Origin: an uncultured Eubacteriales bacterium
Lineage (GTDB): Bacteria; Bacillota; Clostridia; Lachnospirales; Cellulosilyticaceae
Length of the DNA: 64,000 nucleotides
NCBI GenBank assembly: GCA_900551325.1
Contig: URVM01000010.1
Location: forward strand, 1 to 64,000
Reading direction: 5' to 3'
Numbering within the stretch: the first letter of the stretch is position 1; each line of letters opens with the position of its first letter. A program made the translations under genes and the position numbers. The notes beneath the pieces are model-generated. The model saw only the letters and a program-made list of their open reading frames with translations. It searched no databases and was not told the DNA's origin. Positions 9,463 to 16,991 of the stretch are shown here, piece by piece.

Positions 9463-9735
9463 ATGAAAAAAGTGATTATTAGGAAGTTTAATTTAAAAAC
9501 ACTATTTAACGGTATTGTTGCTATATCTATACCACTTTTTCTAGTTGTAGGGATACTTGGGATAATAGGAGGTATAACTGCTGGACAAGGCTGGAATGTA
9601 GTAACTTACTACCTTATATCTATTTTAATAGGACCTGTTATTTATGGCATCATTGGAATGGTCTTAGGACTTGCCTATAATAAGATTTCGCCTAAACTTG
9701 GTCAATTCGAGATAGAAGTTGAAGATAAGGAATAA
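9463..9735 (+). CDS. small membrane protein, two hydrophobic segments
   Basis: A 90-residue protein. A basic amphipathic start (KKVIIRKFN) is followed by two long hydrophobic stretches (about 18-40 and 48-74) and an acidic tail. The layout resembles DUF3566-type proteins, but I would not insist on that. The start at 9463 is six bases after a GGGGGG ribosome site; an in-frame ATG at 9457 abuts that site and is unlikely. Transcription probably starts within the operator-like palindrome just upstream. Confidence 0.65.
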   Translation: MKKVIIRKFNLKTLFNGIVAISIPLFLVVGILGIIGGITAGQGWNVVTYYLISILIGPVIYGIIGMVLGLAYNKISPKLGQFEIEVEDKE

Positions 9736-9773
9736 AAAGGAGAGCGATGCAAAAGCACCGTTCTCCTTTTTTA
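9736..9773. terminator. bidirectional terminator
   Basis: AAAAGGAGAGCGATGC pairs with GCACCGTTCTCCTTTT, with mismatches, and is flanked by A- and T-runs. It separates the converging membrane-protein and recombinase genes. Confidence 0.8.
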
Positions 9774-9789
9774 TTCTTCCCAATGGTTT

Positions 9790-10842
9790 TTATTCTTCTC
9801 TTAGTTTCACAACACCTGCGGCCATACGGCGGCGGGCATCATCCATTTGGGCATAGTGTTTCTTAGTAGTGTTTACATCTTTATGTCCTAGTACGTCTGC
9901 TACAAGATAAATATCTCCAGTTTCTTGATAAAGGGTAGTTCCATATGTAGAACGTAGCTTGTGTGGGGTGATAGTTTTAAGTTGGGTCACAAGTTGGCTG
10001 TATTTTTTGACTAGGATTTGCACACTGCGTACACTCATACGTTTATTTTGAAGAGAGAGAAAGAGAGGAGTATCTTCATCTTTACATACCTTTTTCTCTC
10101 GTTCTATTAGATAGTCTTTAAGAGCACCTTCTACTTCATGTCCAAAGTAGATAATGGTCTCATTTCCACCTTTACGTGTAATACGTATACCATTATAGTT
10201 AAAGTCAACATCTTCTATGTTTAGGCCTACACATTCAGAAACACGAATGCCTGTTCCAAGAAGCAGAGAAATAAGTGCTAAATCCCGGGTTTTAGTATAG
10301 GCATGATAGCGCTTTTGATGTTCCGTTAAGTCCTTACCTTCTTCAATAGTATCTAGCAGTTTGGCTACTTCATCTACATCTAGCTTTACAATAGGTTTTT
10401 CATGAATACGTGGCATATCAACTAGTGCACAAGGGTTAATAGTGATACGTTGTTGCTTATAAAAGTATTGATAAAAGCTTTTAAGAGAGGAAAGTTTTCT
10501 TGCCTTTCCTTTTTGACCATTTTGATGACTTATATTTTCTTCTTCGTCTTTTTCATAATAGGTTAAATACTCTAAGTACATCTCAATATGACGAGGGGTT
10601 AAGGCTTCTAAATGAGCAAGTGTAATATGACTCATATCTTGAAGTTCACTTAGTTCTTTATGTTCTTTTAAAAGATAATCAAAGAATACTCTTAAATCAT
10701 AAGCGTAGGCAAGGCGAGTATTCATACTTGTTGTATGTTCAATCCCCCTAAAGAAGTCAAAAACATAAGGTGGCAGCTCATTTATAATTTCACGCATTAC
10801 CTTTGTTAAATGCTTTTGTCTTTGGTCTGTATAACTAGACAT
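9790..10842 (-). CDS. XerC/D-type tyrosine recombinase
   Basis: A 350-residue site-specific recombinase. It has an N-terminal SAM-like core-binding domain (about 25-140) and a catalytic domain with the complete set Arg200 (GTGIRVSE), Lys224, His294 and Arg297 (HKLRSTY), His320 (LGH) and Tyr330. The protein is longer than typical XerC/XerD (about 300), with an N-terminal extension and an acidic linker (KDEEENIS). It lies 12 bases behind the ttcA-like gene, so the two are one operon. No integrase-adjacent attachment site or prophage genes are visible, so a housekeeping role is more likely than phage integration. Confidence 0.88.
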   Translation of the reverse strand: MSSYTDQRQKHLTKVMREIINELPPYVFDFFRGIEHTTSMNTRLAYAYDLRVFFDYLLKEHKELSELQDMSHITLAHLEALTPRHIEMYLEYLTYYEKDEEENISHQNGQKGKARKLSSLKSFYQYFYKQQRITINPCALVDMPRIHEKPIVKLDVDEVAKLLDTIEEGKDLTEHQKRYHAYTKTRDLALISLLLGTGIRVSECVGLNIEDVDFNYNGIRITRKGGNETIIYFGHEVEGALKDYLIEREKKVCKDEDTPLFLSLQNKRMSVRSVQILVKKYSQLVTQLKTITPHKLRSTYGTTLYQETGDIYLVADVLGHKDVNTTKKHYAQMDDARRRMAAGVVKLREE

Positions 10843-10854
10843 TTTAGAATCTCC

Positions 10855-11589
10855 TTACTTTTTACTTGTAGTCTTCTCTTCCCAACCATCTATACCACTA
10901 CGTTCTATTGCACCAAAAAGCCTATTAGACAGTTGTGGTATTTCTTTTTCTAGTGAGTAAATAAGCTGTTTGGTGGTTTCACGACGGGTTACACCATCGG
11001 CTGGACATGGACTTTTAACAACAGGAAGCCCTTCTTTTTTAGCAAAGTATTTAATATCTTTTTCAGGTGTATAAATAAGAGGACGGATAAGTGTAAGTTC
11101 ACTACGGTCTAAATAAGTTACAGGGCTCATCGTATGAATACGGCCTTCGTAAAATAAAGACATAAGTAAAGTTTCATTAATATCGTCTTTATTGTGACCT
11201 AATGCAATTTTGTTGCAGCCTAGCTCTTTGGCGATCTCATTTAGAGCACCTTTACGCATTTTAGAACAAAGTGAACAAGGATTAGATTCTTTGCGTTCTT
11301 CAAAGACAATTTGAGCAATCTGTGTTTCATAAACTGTATAACGTACACCTAATTTCTCACAAAATTCCTTTACTTTAGATAAATCAAAGTTAGAAAAGCC
11401 AAGTGAAATGGTGATGGCTTCGATTTCGAATTTTTTAGGATAGAAGTATTGTAAATGTCTTAGGGCAAGGAGTAGGGCTAAACTATCTTTACCTGCGGAT
11501 ATACCTATAGCAATACGGTCACCTTCCTCAATCATATTATAATCTTGAACAGCACGACGCACGTAGCTGAGTAAGTGTTGTATTTTCAT
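10855..11589 (-). CDS. TtcA-like tRNA sulfurtransferase, PP-loop family
   Basis: A 244-residue PP-loop ATPase of the TtcA/TtuA group, which thiolates tRNA bases (2-thiocytidine-32 in TtcA) using an iron-sulfur cluster. The PP-loop reads SAGKDS at 31-36, where most members have SGGKDS. The cluster-binding C-x-x-C is at 105-108 (CSLC), and a further Cys lies in SPCPADG. AAAGGAGG precedes the ATG. It is the first gene of a two-gene unit with the recombinase. Confidence 0.8.
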   Translation of the reverse strand: MKIQHLLSYVRRAVQDYNMIEEGDRIAIGISAGKDSLALLLALRHLQYFYPKKFEIEAITISLGFSNFDLSKVKEFCEKLGVRYTVYETQIAQIVFEERKESNPCSLCSKMRKGALNEIAKELGCNKIALGHNKDDINETLLMSLFYEGRIHTMSPVTYLDRSELTLIRPLIYTPEKDIKYFAKKEGLPVVKSPCPADGVTRRETTKQLIYSLEKEIPQLSNRLFGAIERSGIDGWEEKTTSKK

Positions 11590-11678
11590 ATTTTGTGTCC
11601 TCCTTTAGTATACTTTTATTATAACCTTTGTTATTTGCCTTGGCTATAGTTAGGAACACTGAGAAAAAACTCAAAAAT

Positions 11679-11736
11679 TATAGGTGACAAGTAGAAGATT
11701 TTCTGCTAATATAAACGTTAAAAAAATAAAAACTCA
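11679..11736 (+). promoter_or_regulatory. probable adeC promoter
   Basis: GTGACA and TAATAT (about 11684-11712) are separated by 17 bases and precede the adenine deaminase gene. An 8-base inverted repeat (ACACTGAG at 11656-11663, CTCAGTGT at 11733-11740) brackets the promoter. I saw no purine riboswitch here. Confidence 0.45.
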
Positions 11737-11756
11737 GTGTAAAGGAGAAATACGTT

Positions 11757-13481
11757 ATGAAACGTTATTTAGATATATGCCGTAAGCTTGCAAAAGCAGA
11801 TCTCGTTTTAAAAAATGCAAAAATCTTAAATGTTTTTACAAAAGAATGGCAAGAAGGTGACCTAGCCATTTGCGATGGCCTGATCATAGGTATTGGTAAC
11901 TATCAAGGTGAAGTAGAAGAGGATTTAACTGGTAAGTATATTGTACCAGGCTTCATAGATAGTCATTTACATATTGAATCAAGTATGATTTCTCCTTACA
12001 CCTTCGCTCATACAGTACTACCTCATGGGACAACAACCTTAATTGCAGATCCACATGAAATTGCCAATGTAAGTGGCCTAGATGGGGTACGTTATATGCT
12101 TAAGGAAAGTGAAGAAGCACCTGTATCTATTTACTATATGCTACCTTCTTGTGTACCTGCTACACCAATGGAAAGTAGTGGGGCTATTTTAGAAGCAGAG
12201 GATTTGAAAACTCTTTTAGATCACCCACGTATTTTAGGGATAGGAGAAATGATGAATTTCCCAGGTGTTTTACTAGGAGATACAAAAGTACATGATAAAT
12301 TAAAGATAGCTGGCAACAAAGTCATTGACGGTCATGCACCAGGTATTAAAGGTGATGATCTTGTTGCCTATGCTTTTTCTGGTATACAAACAGATCATGA
12401 ATGTAGTGAAATAGATGAAGTTTTAGAACGTTTAAGACTAGGAATGACTGTACAAATTAGAAAAGGTTCAGCGGCTGATAACTTACATGCCATTGTAAGT
12501 GAACTGGTAAAAACTAATCTTCCACTTAATCAGTGTGTATTTTGCACAGATGATAAACATCTTGAACATATATTCCATGATGGACATATAAATAGTAATA
12601 TTCGTGAAAGTATTGCCCTTGGTATTGATACTATTGAAGCGTATTGTATGGCAACCCTTTATCCAGCTCGCGTGTATAATCTAAAATCAAAAGGGGCAAT
12701 TGCACCAGGGTATGATGCTGATTTAGTTGTATTAGATAGTATAGAAGAAGTACGACCAACCCACGTTATGACAAAAGGTATATGGCATTATATAAAGGGA
12801 GAAAAGGAATTTTTAACAACCACACCAGTTGTGAATAGACGTTATGAATCTTTACCAGGTATTTTTAACTCTGTTCAATGTGATCCTATTACAATAGAAG
12901 ACTTAGCTATACCAATGGTAGGAACAAAAGCTCATGTAATGGGCCTTATTGACCATCAGATTTTAACTAAGAAGTTAATAGAAGATGTACCTGTAGAAGG
13001 TGGTTACTTTAAAGCAGATGCTACTTATTCTAAGCTAGCTGTTATTGAACGACATCACCGTACAGGTCAAAAAGGCCTAGGCATTATTAAAGGCTTTAAT
13101 ATTCAGGGTGGTGCTATTGCACAAACTATTGCTCACGATTCACATAATATTGTATGTGTAGGAGATAATGATGAAGATATGGTACTTGCAGTAAATACCC
13201 TAATTGAAAAACAAGGCGGTATTGTTCTTGTATCAAATGGAAAAGTAGTAGACCACCTTGGTTTACCTATTGCAGGACTTATGAGTCATTTAAGTGCAAG
13301 TCAAGTAACCAAGAAGTTAGCAGGTCTTTTAGAAGCTGCTAAAGGATTAAAAATTAACTCAAATATCGATCCATTTTTAACACTTGCTTTTATGGCATTA
13401 CCTGTTATTCCAGAGCTTAAATTAACAGATAGAGGCTTATTTGATGTAGGAGCCTTCAAGCATATCCCAATCCAATCTTAA
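11757..13481 (+). CDS. adeC: adenine deaminase
   Basis: A 574-residue amidohydrolase that converts adenine to hypoxanthine and ammonia for purine salvage. The metal site begins with GFIDSHLHIESS (His70, His72). The family-specific PHGTTTLIADPHEIANV, HAPGIKG and CTDDKHLEHI blocks are all present. The C-terminal domain carries HDSHNIV and the IAGLMSH stretch typical of AdeC. Length is normal. AAAGGAG precedes the start. It is a single-gene unit. Confidence 0.95.
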   Translation: MKRYLDICRKLAKADLVLKNAKILNVFTKEWQEGDLAICDGLIIGIGNYQGEVEEDLTGKYIVPGFIDSHLHIESSMISPYTFAHTVLPHGTTTLIADPHEIANVSGLDGVRYMLKESEEAPVSIYYMLPSCVPATPMESSGAILEAEDLKTLLDHPRILGIGEMMNFPGVLLGDTKVHDKLKIAGNKVIDGHAPGIKGDDLVAYAFSGIQTDHECSEIDEVLERLRLGMTVQIRKGSAADNLHAIVSELVKTNLPLNQCVFCTDDKHLEHIFHDGHINSNIRESIALGIDTIEAYCMATLYPARVYNLKSKGAIAPGYDADLVVLDSIEEVRPTHVMTKGIWHYIKGEKEFLTTTPVVNRRYESLPGIFNSVQCDPITIEDLAIPMVGTKAHVMGLIDHQILTKKLIEDVPVEGGYFKADATYSKLAVIERHHRTGQKGLGIIKGFNIQGGAIAQTIAHDSHNIVCVGDNDEDMVLAVNTLIEKQGGIVLVSNGKVVDHLGLPIAGLMSHLSASQVTKKLAGLLEAAKGLKINSNIDPFLTLAFMALPVIPELKLTDRGLFDVGAFKHIPIQS

Positions 13482-13506
13482 TTTAAATAGAATTTAAAAT
13501 AATTGT

Positions 13507-13600
13507 TTGACAAATTTATTTTTTCAGTTTATACTAATGTCAATTAAGTAAGCCGCGAAGTTACTTCCTTATTATATAGGAAGGTGCTACGCGGTTTTTT
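13507..13600 (+). ncRNA. consensus promoter driving a short terminated RNA
   Basis: TTGACA (13507-13512), a 17-base spacer and TATACT (13530-13535) form a near-perfect promoter. Starting about 13542, only about 60 bases later, a strong interrupted hairpin (CCGCG/CGCGG outside, CTTCCT/AGGAAG inside) ends in TTTTTT at 13595-13600. The unit would therefore make a roughly 60-nucleotide RNA. It could be a small RNA, or the terminated leader of the GNAT gene that starts 49 bases later. Confidence 0.5.
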
Positions 13601-13648
13601 AGACAAATTTTAGATTAATGTGGTTCTATGAAGGAGAGGTGGATTTGG

Positions 13649-14500
13649 ATGCAGTACACCATTTATGAAGACATAAGTCAGTTTAAGGAAGCAACCTTTG
13701 AGATATTACTTAAAAAAGAAGCAGAAAACAATTTAATTATTGGGAATGTAATACGTTTAGAAACAACACCTGTAAAAGGAAGTTTAATGGCTACAGTTAA
13801 AGATGAACAAGATCAGCTTCTTCTTATCTTAACTATGATTCCACCATTTGGGCTATGTCTTTATGCACCACCTACACCCAAAACCCATGAAGCCTTAAAC
13901 TTTCTTGCCAAAACCCTATATGAAAAAGGAATAGTTTTTCAAGATGTGATTGGAGCAGAAGATACTATAGAAGCTTTTAGTACATTTTATTGTGCTTATA
14001 GCAATATGACAGCAAAGGTAAGTGAGCGGCTTAATACGTATACATTAACCCAAGTAGAGTTAGAACCTAAAGTATCTGGTAACTTAAGATTAGCAACAAA
14101 AAAGGATTTATTCTATTTACCTTACTGGAGACAAAGTTATCAAATAGATTGTGGGATGAAGGCTACAAGTTTTGAACAAACTGTAGAGATGATAGTATCT
14201 CATATAGAAAAGGGAAATATTTATATTTGGGAAGATGAAATGCCTGTTTCTATGGTGGTTAAAGGGCGCAGATCAGTTAATGGTATATCTATTGTAGGGG
14301 TTTATACACCACCCCATTTAAGAGGAAAAGGTTATGCTTCGGCTAGTGTAAGTACCCTTAGTGGGCAATTACTAGATGAAGGGTATAAGTTTACTACACT
14401 TTTTGCAGATAGAAGTAACCCTACTTCTAATAAGATTTATAAAGCAATAGGCTATAAATTTATAGGCACTGCAAAAGAACTTACTTTCTTTAAAGGTTAA
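13649..14500 (+). CDS. GNAT family N-acetyltransferase
   Basis: A 283-residue acetyltransferase. A divergent N-terminal half is followed by a GNAT domain. The acetyl-CoA loop reads VGVYTPPHLRGKGYASASVSTLS (R-G-K-G-Y-A) and the C-terminal end reads NPTSNKIYKAIGYKFIG, both hallmarks of the family. The start at 13649 is favoured over an ATG 21 bases upstream, because GGAGAGGTGG lies between them at proper spacing. Substrate is not predictable. Confidence 0.8.
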   Translation: MQYTIYEDISQFKEATFEILLKKEAENNLIIGNVIRLETTPVKGSLMATVKDEQDQLLLILTMIPPFGLCLYAPPTPKTHEALNFLAKTLYEKGIVFQDVIGAEDTIEAFSTFYCAYSNMTAKVSERLNTYTLTQVELEPKVSGNLRLATKKDLFYLPYWRQSYQIDCGMKATSFEQTVEMIVSHIEKGNIYIWEDEMPVSMVVKGRRSVNGISIVGVYTPPHLRGKGYASASVSTLSGQLLDEGYKFTTLFADRSNPTSNKIYKAIGYKFIGTAKELTFFKG

Positions 14501-14554
14501 TAAGAAGAAAATTTTACAAGTTTATTTGAATCATAATAATAATTAATAGGTATA

Positions 14555-14596
14555 AAAAAACACTTACGCTTTACACTAAAGGTAAGTGTTCTTTTT
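14555..14596 (+). terminator. intrinsic terminator after the GNAT gene
   Basis: AACACTTAC pairs with GTAAGTGTT across a 14-base loop and is followed by CTTTTT. Confidence 0.85.
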
Positions 14597-14669
14597 ATGG
14601 AAAGCTAAGAAATGAAAAGAAATTTCCTTTGAAAAGCTATACAAATTAAAGAAGAGATAAGGAGATATT

Positions 14670-15551
14670 ATGAAACAATCTAGACTTGTACAAGAATATG
14701 CACTTATTATTTTAGGAACAATACTGGTCTCATTTGGCGTAAACTGGTTTTTAGCCCCTAATGGTATTGTAACAGGAGGTATTTCAGGAATAGGGATTAT
14801 TTTACAAAGAGTTTCTGGACTTTTATTTAAGTTTGCAATTCCTCTATGGCTTACAACCATTGTTTTAAATATCCCTTTATTTCTTATTAGTATTAAACAA
14901 AGGGGCTTTGGCTTTGCTAAAAAGTCTGCAGTAGCAGTTATGAGTTTATCTATTGCTTTAGCCATAGTAGAGCATATTCCAAATCCTTTTTTTGTAGGTG
15001 ATGATTTATTAGTAAGCTGTATTTTTGGTGGTGCCCTATCTGGACTTGGTATTGGTTTTGTGCTACGTAGTTCAGCAAGTACAGGTGGAACAGATATGCT
15101 TGCCTCTATTATTCGTTATAAACATCCACGTTTTCCTATTGCCAAATTAATGCTAGGCATAGATGGGCTTATTTTACTAACTGGTCTTTTTGTATTTGGT
15201 GCAGATAAAGCTATGTATGCTATTATTGCAGTTTTTGTAAGCACACGTATTGTCAATAACGTTTTAGCAGGACTTCACTATGCTAAGGCTGTATTTATAA
15301 TATCTAGTGAAAGCGAAGCCATTGCTAAAGCTATAATGGAAAAAATTGTACGTGGTGTTACAGGCCTTAGTGCCAAAGGAATGTATACAAAAGATACTAG
15401 AGAGATGCTTTTTGTAGTGGTCTCACAAAAACAGATTACAGCACTTCGTACCCTCATTCAAGAAATTGACCCCAGTGCTTTCGTAACCATTGCAGATGTA
15501 CGTGAAGTATTAGGGCAAGGTTTTATTGAAGATTACAATGCAGTTATGTAA
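14670..15551 (+). CDS. YitT family membrane protein
   Basis: A 293-residue protein with five to six membrane segments in the first about 205 residues (DUF161/YitT domain, including the SSASTGGTDMLASIIR motif). A C-terminal soluble DUF2179 domain follows (about 220-285). The family is common in Firmicutes and its transport substrate is not established. AAGGAG precedes the ATG. It has its own terminator. Confidence 0.9.
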   Translation: MKQSRLVQEYALIILGTILVSFGVNWFLAPNGIVTGGISGIGIILQRVSGLLFKFAIPLWLTTIVLNIPLFLISIKQRGFGFAKKSAVAVMSLSIALAIVEHIPNPFFVGDDLLVSCIFGGALSGLGIGFVLRSSASTGGTDMLASIIRYKHPRFPIAKLMLGIDGLILLTGLFVFGADKAMYAIIAVFVSTRIVNNVLAGLHYAKAVFIISSESEAIAKAIMEKIVRGVTGLSAKGMYTKDTREMLFVVVSQKQITALRTLIQEIDPSAFVTIADVREVLGQGFIEDYNAVM

Positions 15552-15564
15552 AAAGTAACCTATT

Positions 15565-15621
15565 ATGCCCTTTTTTATAAAAGCGAACATTTGTTCTGTT
15601 ATATAAAAAAGGGCATTTTTT
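15565..15621 (+). terminator. terminator with a LexA-box-like sequence in its loop
   Basis: A 15-base stem (ATGCCCTTTTTTATA / TATAAAAAAGGGCAT) runs into TTTTTT. The loop contains CGAACATTTGTTCT (15584-15597), whose GAACA/TGTTC arms are a perfect match to the SOS box pattern seen at lexA. Confidence 0.8.
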
Positions 15622-15643
15622 AGCATTTTACTTCTATAATAAT

Positions 15644-15672
15644 TTGAATTTTAGATTAAAGTTTGCTATGAT
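15644..15672 (+). promoter_or_regulatory. promoter of the NUDIX gene
   Basis: TTGAAT, a 17-base spacer and TATGAT lie 60 bases before the NUDIX start codon. Confidence 0.6.
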
Positions 15673-15731
15673 ATGAGAAACTAAGTCTCATTTTAATAAT
15701 TATAGACATACCTATAAGAAAGGAATATATT

Positions 15732-16322
15732 ATGCAAGAACCAAAGATCGAAACATTGACCCCACTTGCCAAAACACCTTATTTAAGTCTTTACGATGCT
15801 GCATATAAAAATCGAAAAGGGCAAGCTAAACATTGGATGATTGCTTCTCGAAAATCAGAAGAATCCCTTGTAAATCAATACTTCCATCAAGGTGAAGAAA
15901 AGACGGATGCGGTTGTTATTATAGCTATTCATGAAGAAACAAGAAAATTAGCTCTTATTAAGCAGTTTAGAATACCACTCAATGATTTTATTTATGAGTT
16001 ACCAGCAGGGCTTATAGATGCAGGTGAAAGTGTGGAAAGCACTATAGGACGTGAACTTAAAGAAGAAACAGGCTTAACCTTATGTGAAGTTAAGGACATA
16101 CAAGATAAACTCTACCTTTCTGCTGGTATGACAGATGAATCTGTAGCACTTGTACGATGCACATGTACTGGAGAAGTATGTACAGATTATCTTGAAGCAG
16201 ATGAAACCATTGAACCTTTTATGGTTTCTAAAGAAGAGGCTAAGGATATTCTTAAAAGTGGTGTAAAGCTAGATATTAAAACTTATCTTGTTCTACAACG
16301 ATTTATAGAAGATCTACTTTAA
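15732..16322 (+). CDS. NUDIX hydrolase, ADP-ribose pyrophosphatase type
   Basis: A 196-residue NUDIX protein. The full Nudix box spans residues 93-115, with G-x5-E followed by RELKEETGL. Together with an upstream QFRIPLNDFIYELPAG segment, this matches ADP-ribose pyrophosphatases, which hydrolyse ADP-ribose to AMP and ribose 5-phosphate. AAAGGAA precedes the start. It is monocistronic, with a terminator at its end. Confidence 0.87.
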   Translation: MQEPKIETLTPLAKTPYLSLYDAAYKNRKGQAKHWMIASRKSEESLVNQYFHQGEEKTDAVVIIAIHEETRKLALIKQFRIPLNDFIYELPAGLIDAGESVESTIGRELKEETGLTLCEVKDIQDKLYLSAGMTDESVALVRCTCTGEVCTDYLEADETIEPFMVSKEEAKDILKSGVKLDIKTYLVLQRFIEDLL

Positions 16323-16362
16323 ATATCATCTTCTTATAGAGGTACTATAAGATATACGGAGA

Positions 16363-16403
16363 AGGCAAGTGAGAACTACTAATCATTTCCACTTGTCTTT
16401 TTT
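16363..16403 (+). terminator. terminator after the NUDIX gene
   Basis: GGCAAGTG pairs with CACTTGTC (one G-U pair) and is followed by TTTTTT. Its 3' arm also contains the -35 sequence of the next transcription unit. Confidence 0.8.
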
Positions 16404-16421
16404 ACCTCTTAGGCCTATAAT
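16393..16421 (+). promoter_or_regulatory. promoter of the leader-peptide unit
   Basis: TTGTCT (16393-16398), a 17-base spacer and a perfect TATAAT (16416-16421). Transcription from about 16428 would place a small 5' hairpin (TCTCCC/GGGAGA) at the RNA end. Confidence 0.6.
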
Positions 16422-16481
16422 AATAAATCTCCCCTGAAAAAAGGGAGAAATATTTTGAAAGGAAAAGAGGTTGAAGTAATT

Positions 16482-16541
16482 ATGAAAAGAAAAAACTTTT
16501 TAAATATGTTAATGTACTTCGTTATATCTACTATTTGCTAG
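16482..16541 (+). CDS. 19-residue leader peptide with ErmC-leader-like FVIST core
   Basis: The peptide reads MKRKNFLNMLMYFVISTIC. Its Y-F-V-I-S-T core closely matches I-F-V-I-S-T of the ErmC leader peptide, where macrolide-bound ribosomes stall with the Ile codon in the P site. Here that Ile codon (ATA, 16524-16526) is exactly the first codon of the 5' arm of the following terminator, so a stalled ribosome would block terminator folding. An in-frame TTG at 16455 with GGGAG seven bases before it would give a 28-residue version. No resistance gene follows. Confidence 0.6.
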   Translation: MKRKNFLNMLMYFVISTIC

Positions 16542-16569
16542 GCTGCGGCATATAGTAGATATTTTTTTT
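16524..16569 (+). terminator. attenuator-type terminator overlapping the leader peptide
   Basis: A perfect 11-base stem (ATATCTACTAT / ATAGTAGATAT) with a 17-base loop is followed by eight T residues. The 5' arm is coding sequence for the end of the leader peptide, the classic arrangement of ribosome-stalling attenuators. AAAAGAGG (16463-16470) can also pair with CCTCTTTT just after the T-run. Confidence 0.8.
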
Positions 16570-16650
16570 GCCTCTTTTTAACCTTGACATTAGTTTTGTT
16601 CGTTTAGAAAACAAGATTGAGAAGGAAAATGCTAAAAGATAAATTAGACG

Positions 16651-16679
16651 TTGACAACTTAGGAGTCTATCTGTATACT
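16651..16679 (+). promoter_or_regulatory. argS promoter
   Basis: A consensus TTGACA, 17-base spacer and TATACT, starting transcription near 16686, just ahead of the T-box leader. Confidence 0.8.
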
Positions 16680-16685
16680 GAATAG

Positions 16686-16955
16686 AATACAAAAGTCTAA
16701 TAATATAAATTCTATGAAAAGGAAAGTACTTTTTTGATTGCTTTGACAGCGAGTAGGAGTTGGTGGAAGTCCTACAAGAGCACTTAAGAGGAAGAGGGCC
16801 TTGGAGAAGCTACCTGAACTTTTGAGTCTATCTAGAAGCTAGGGTTTGACGTTCACTGCGTTAAAGTTAGAGTGGGTTGCACATTTATGCAATCAATTTG
16901 AGTGGTACCACGGTCTAAGTCCGTCTCTTATTTTAAATAAGGGGCGGTTTTTTTA
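16686..16955 (+). promoter_or_regulatory. T-box leader of argS
   Basis: A T-box riboswitch that senses uncharged tRNA. The T-box sequence GAGTGGTACCACGG is at about 16900-16913. It is followed by a terminator stem (about 16921-16954) ending TTTTTTT. In stem I, the codon in the specifier position, eight bases before CTTGGAG, is AGG; an overlapping AGA is also possible. Both are arginine codons and so agree with the gene. Uncharged tRNA-Arg would favour the antiterminator and read-through. Confidence 0.9.
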
Positions 16956-16991
16956 TGGATTTTTATAGTATTTATTTAAGGAGGAGTATGT

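Noticed and set aside
9790..10842. The Xer-type recombinase as integrase of a mobile element.
   Set aside because: It forms an operon with a tRNA-modification-type gene, with no excisionase, tRNA attachment site, direct repeats or phage genes nearby.
11590..11756. Purine riboswitch before adenine deaminase.
   Set aside because: None of the conserved purine-aptamer loop sequences occur, and the promoter lies too near the gene.
16629..16685. An 18-codon ORF (starts M-L-K-D-K-L-D) after the attenuator, as the lost resistance gene or a second leader.
   Set aside because: The ribosome site is only about two bases from the ATG, and the ORF runs through the argS promoter, so it is not expressed sensibly.
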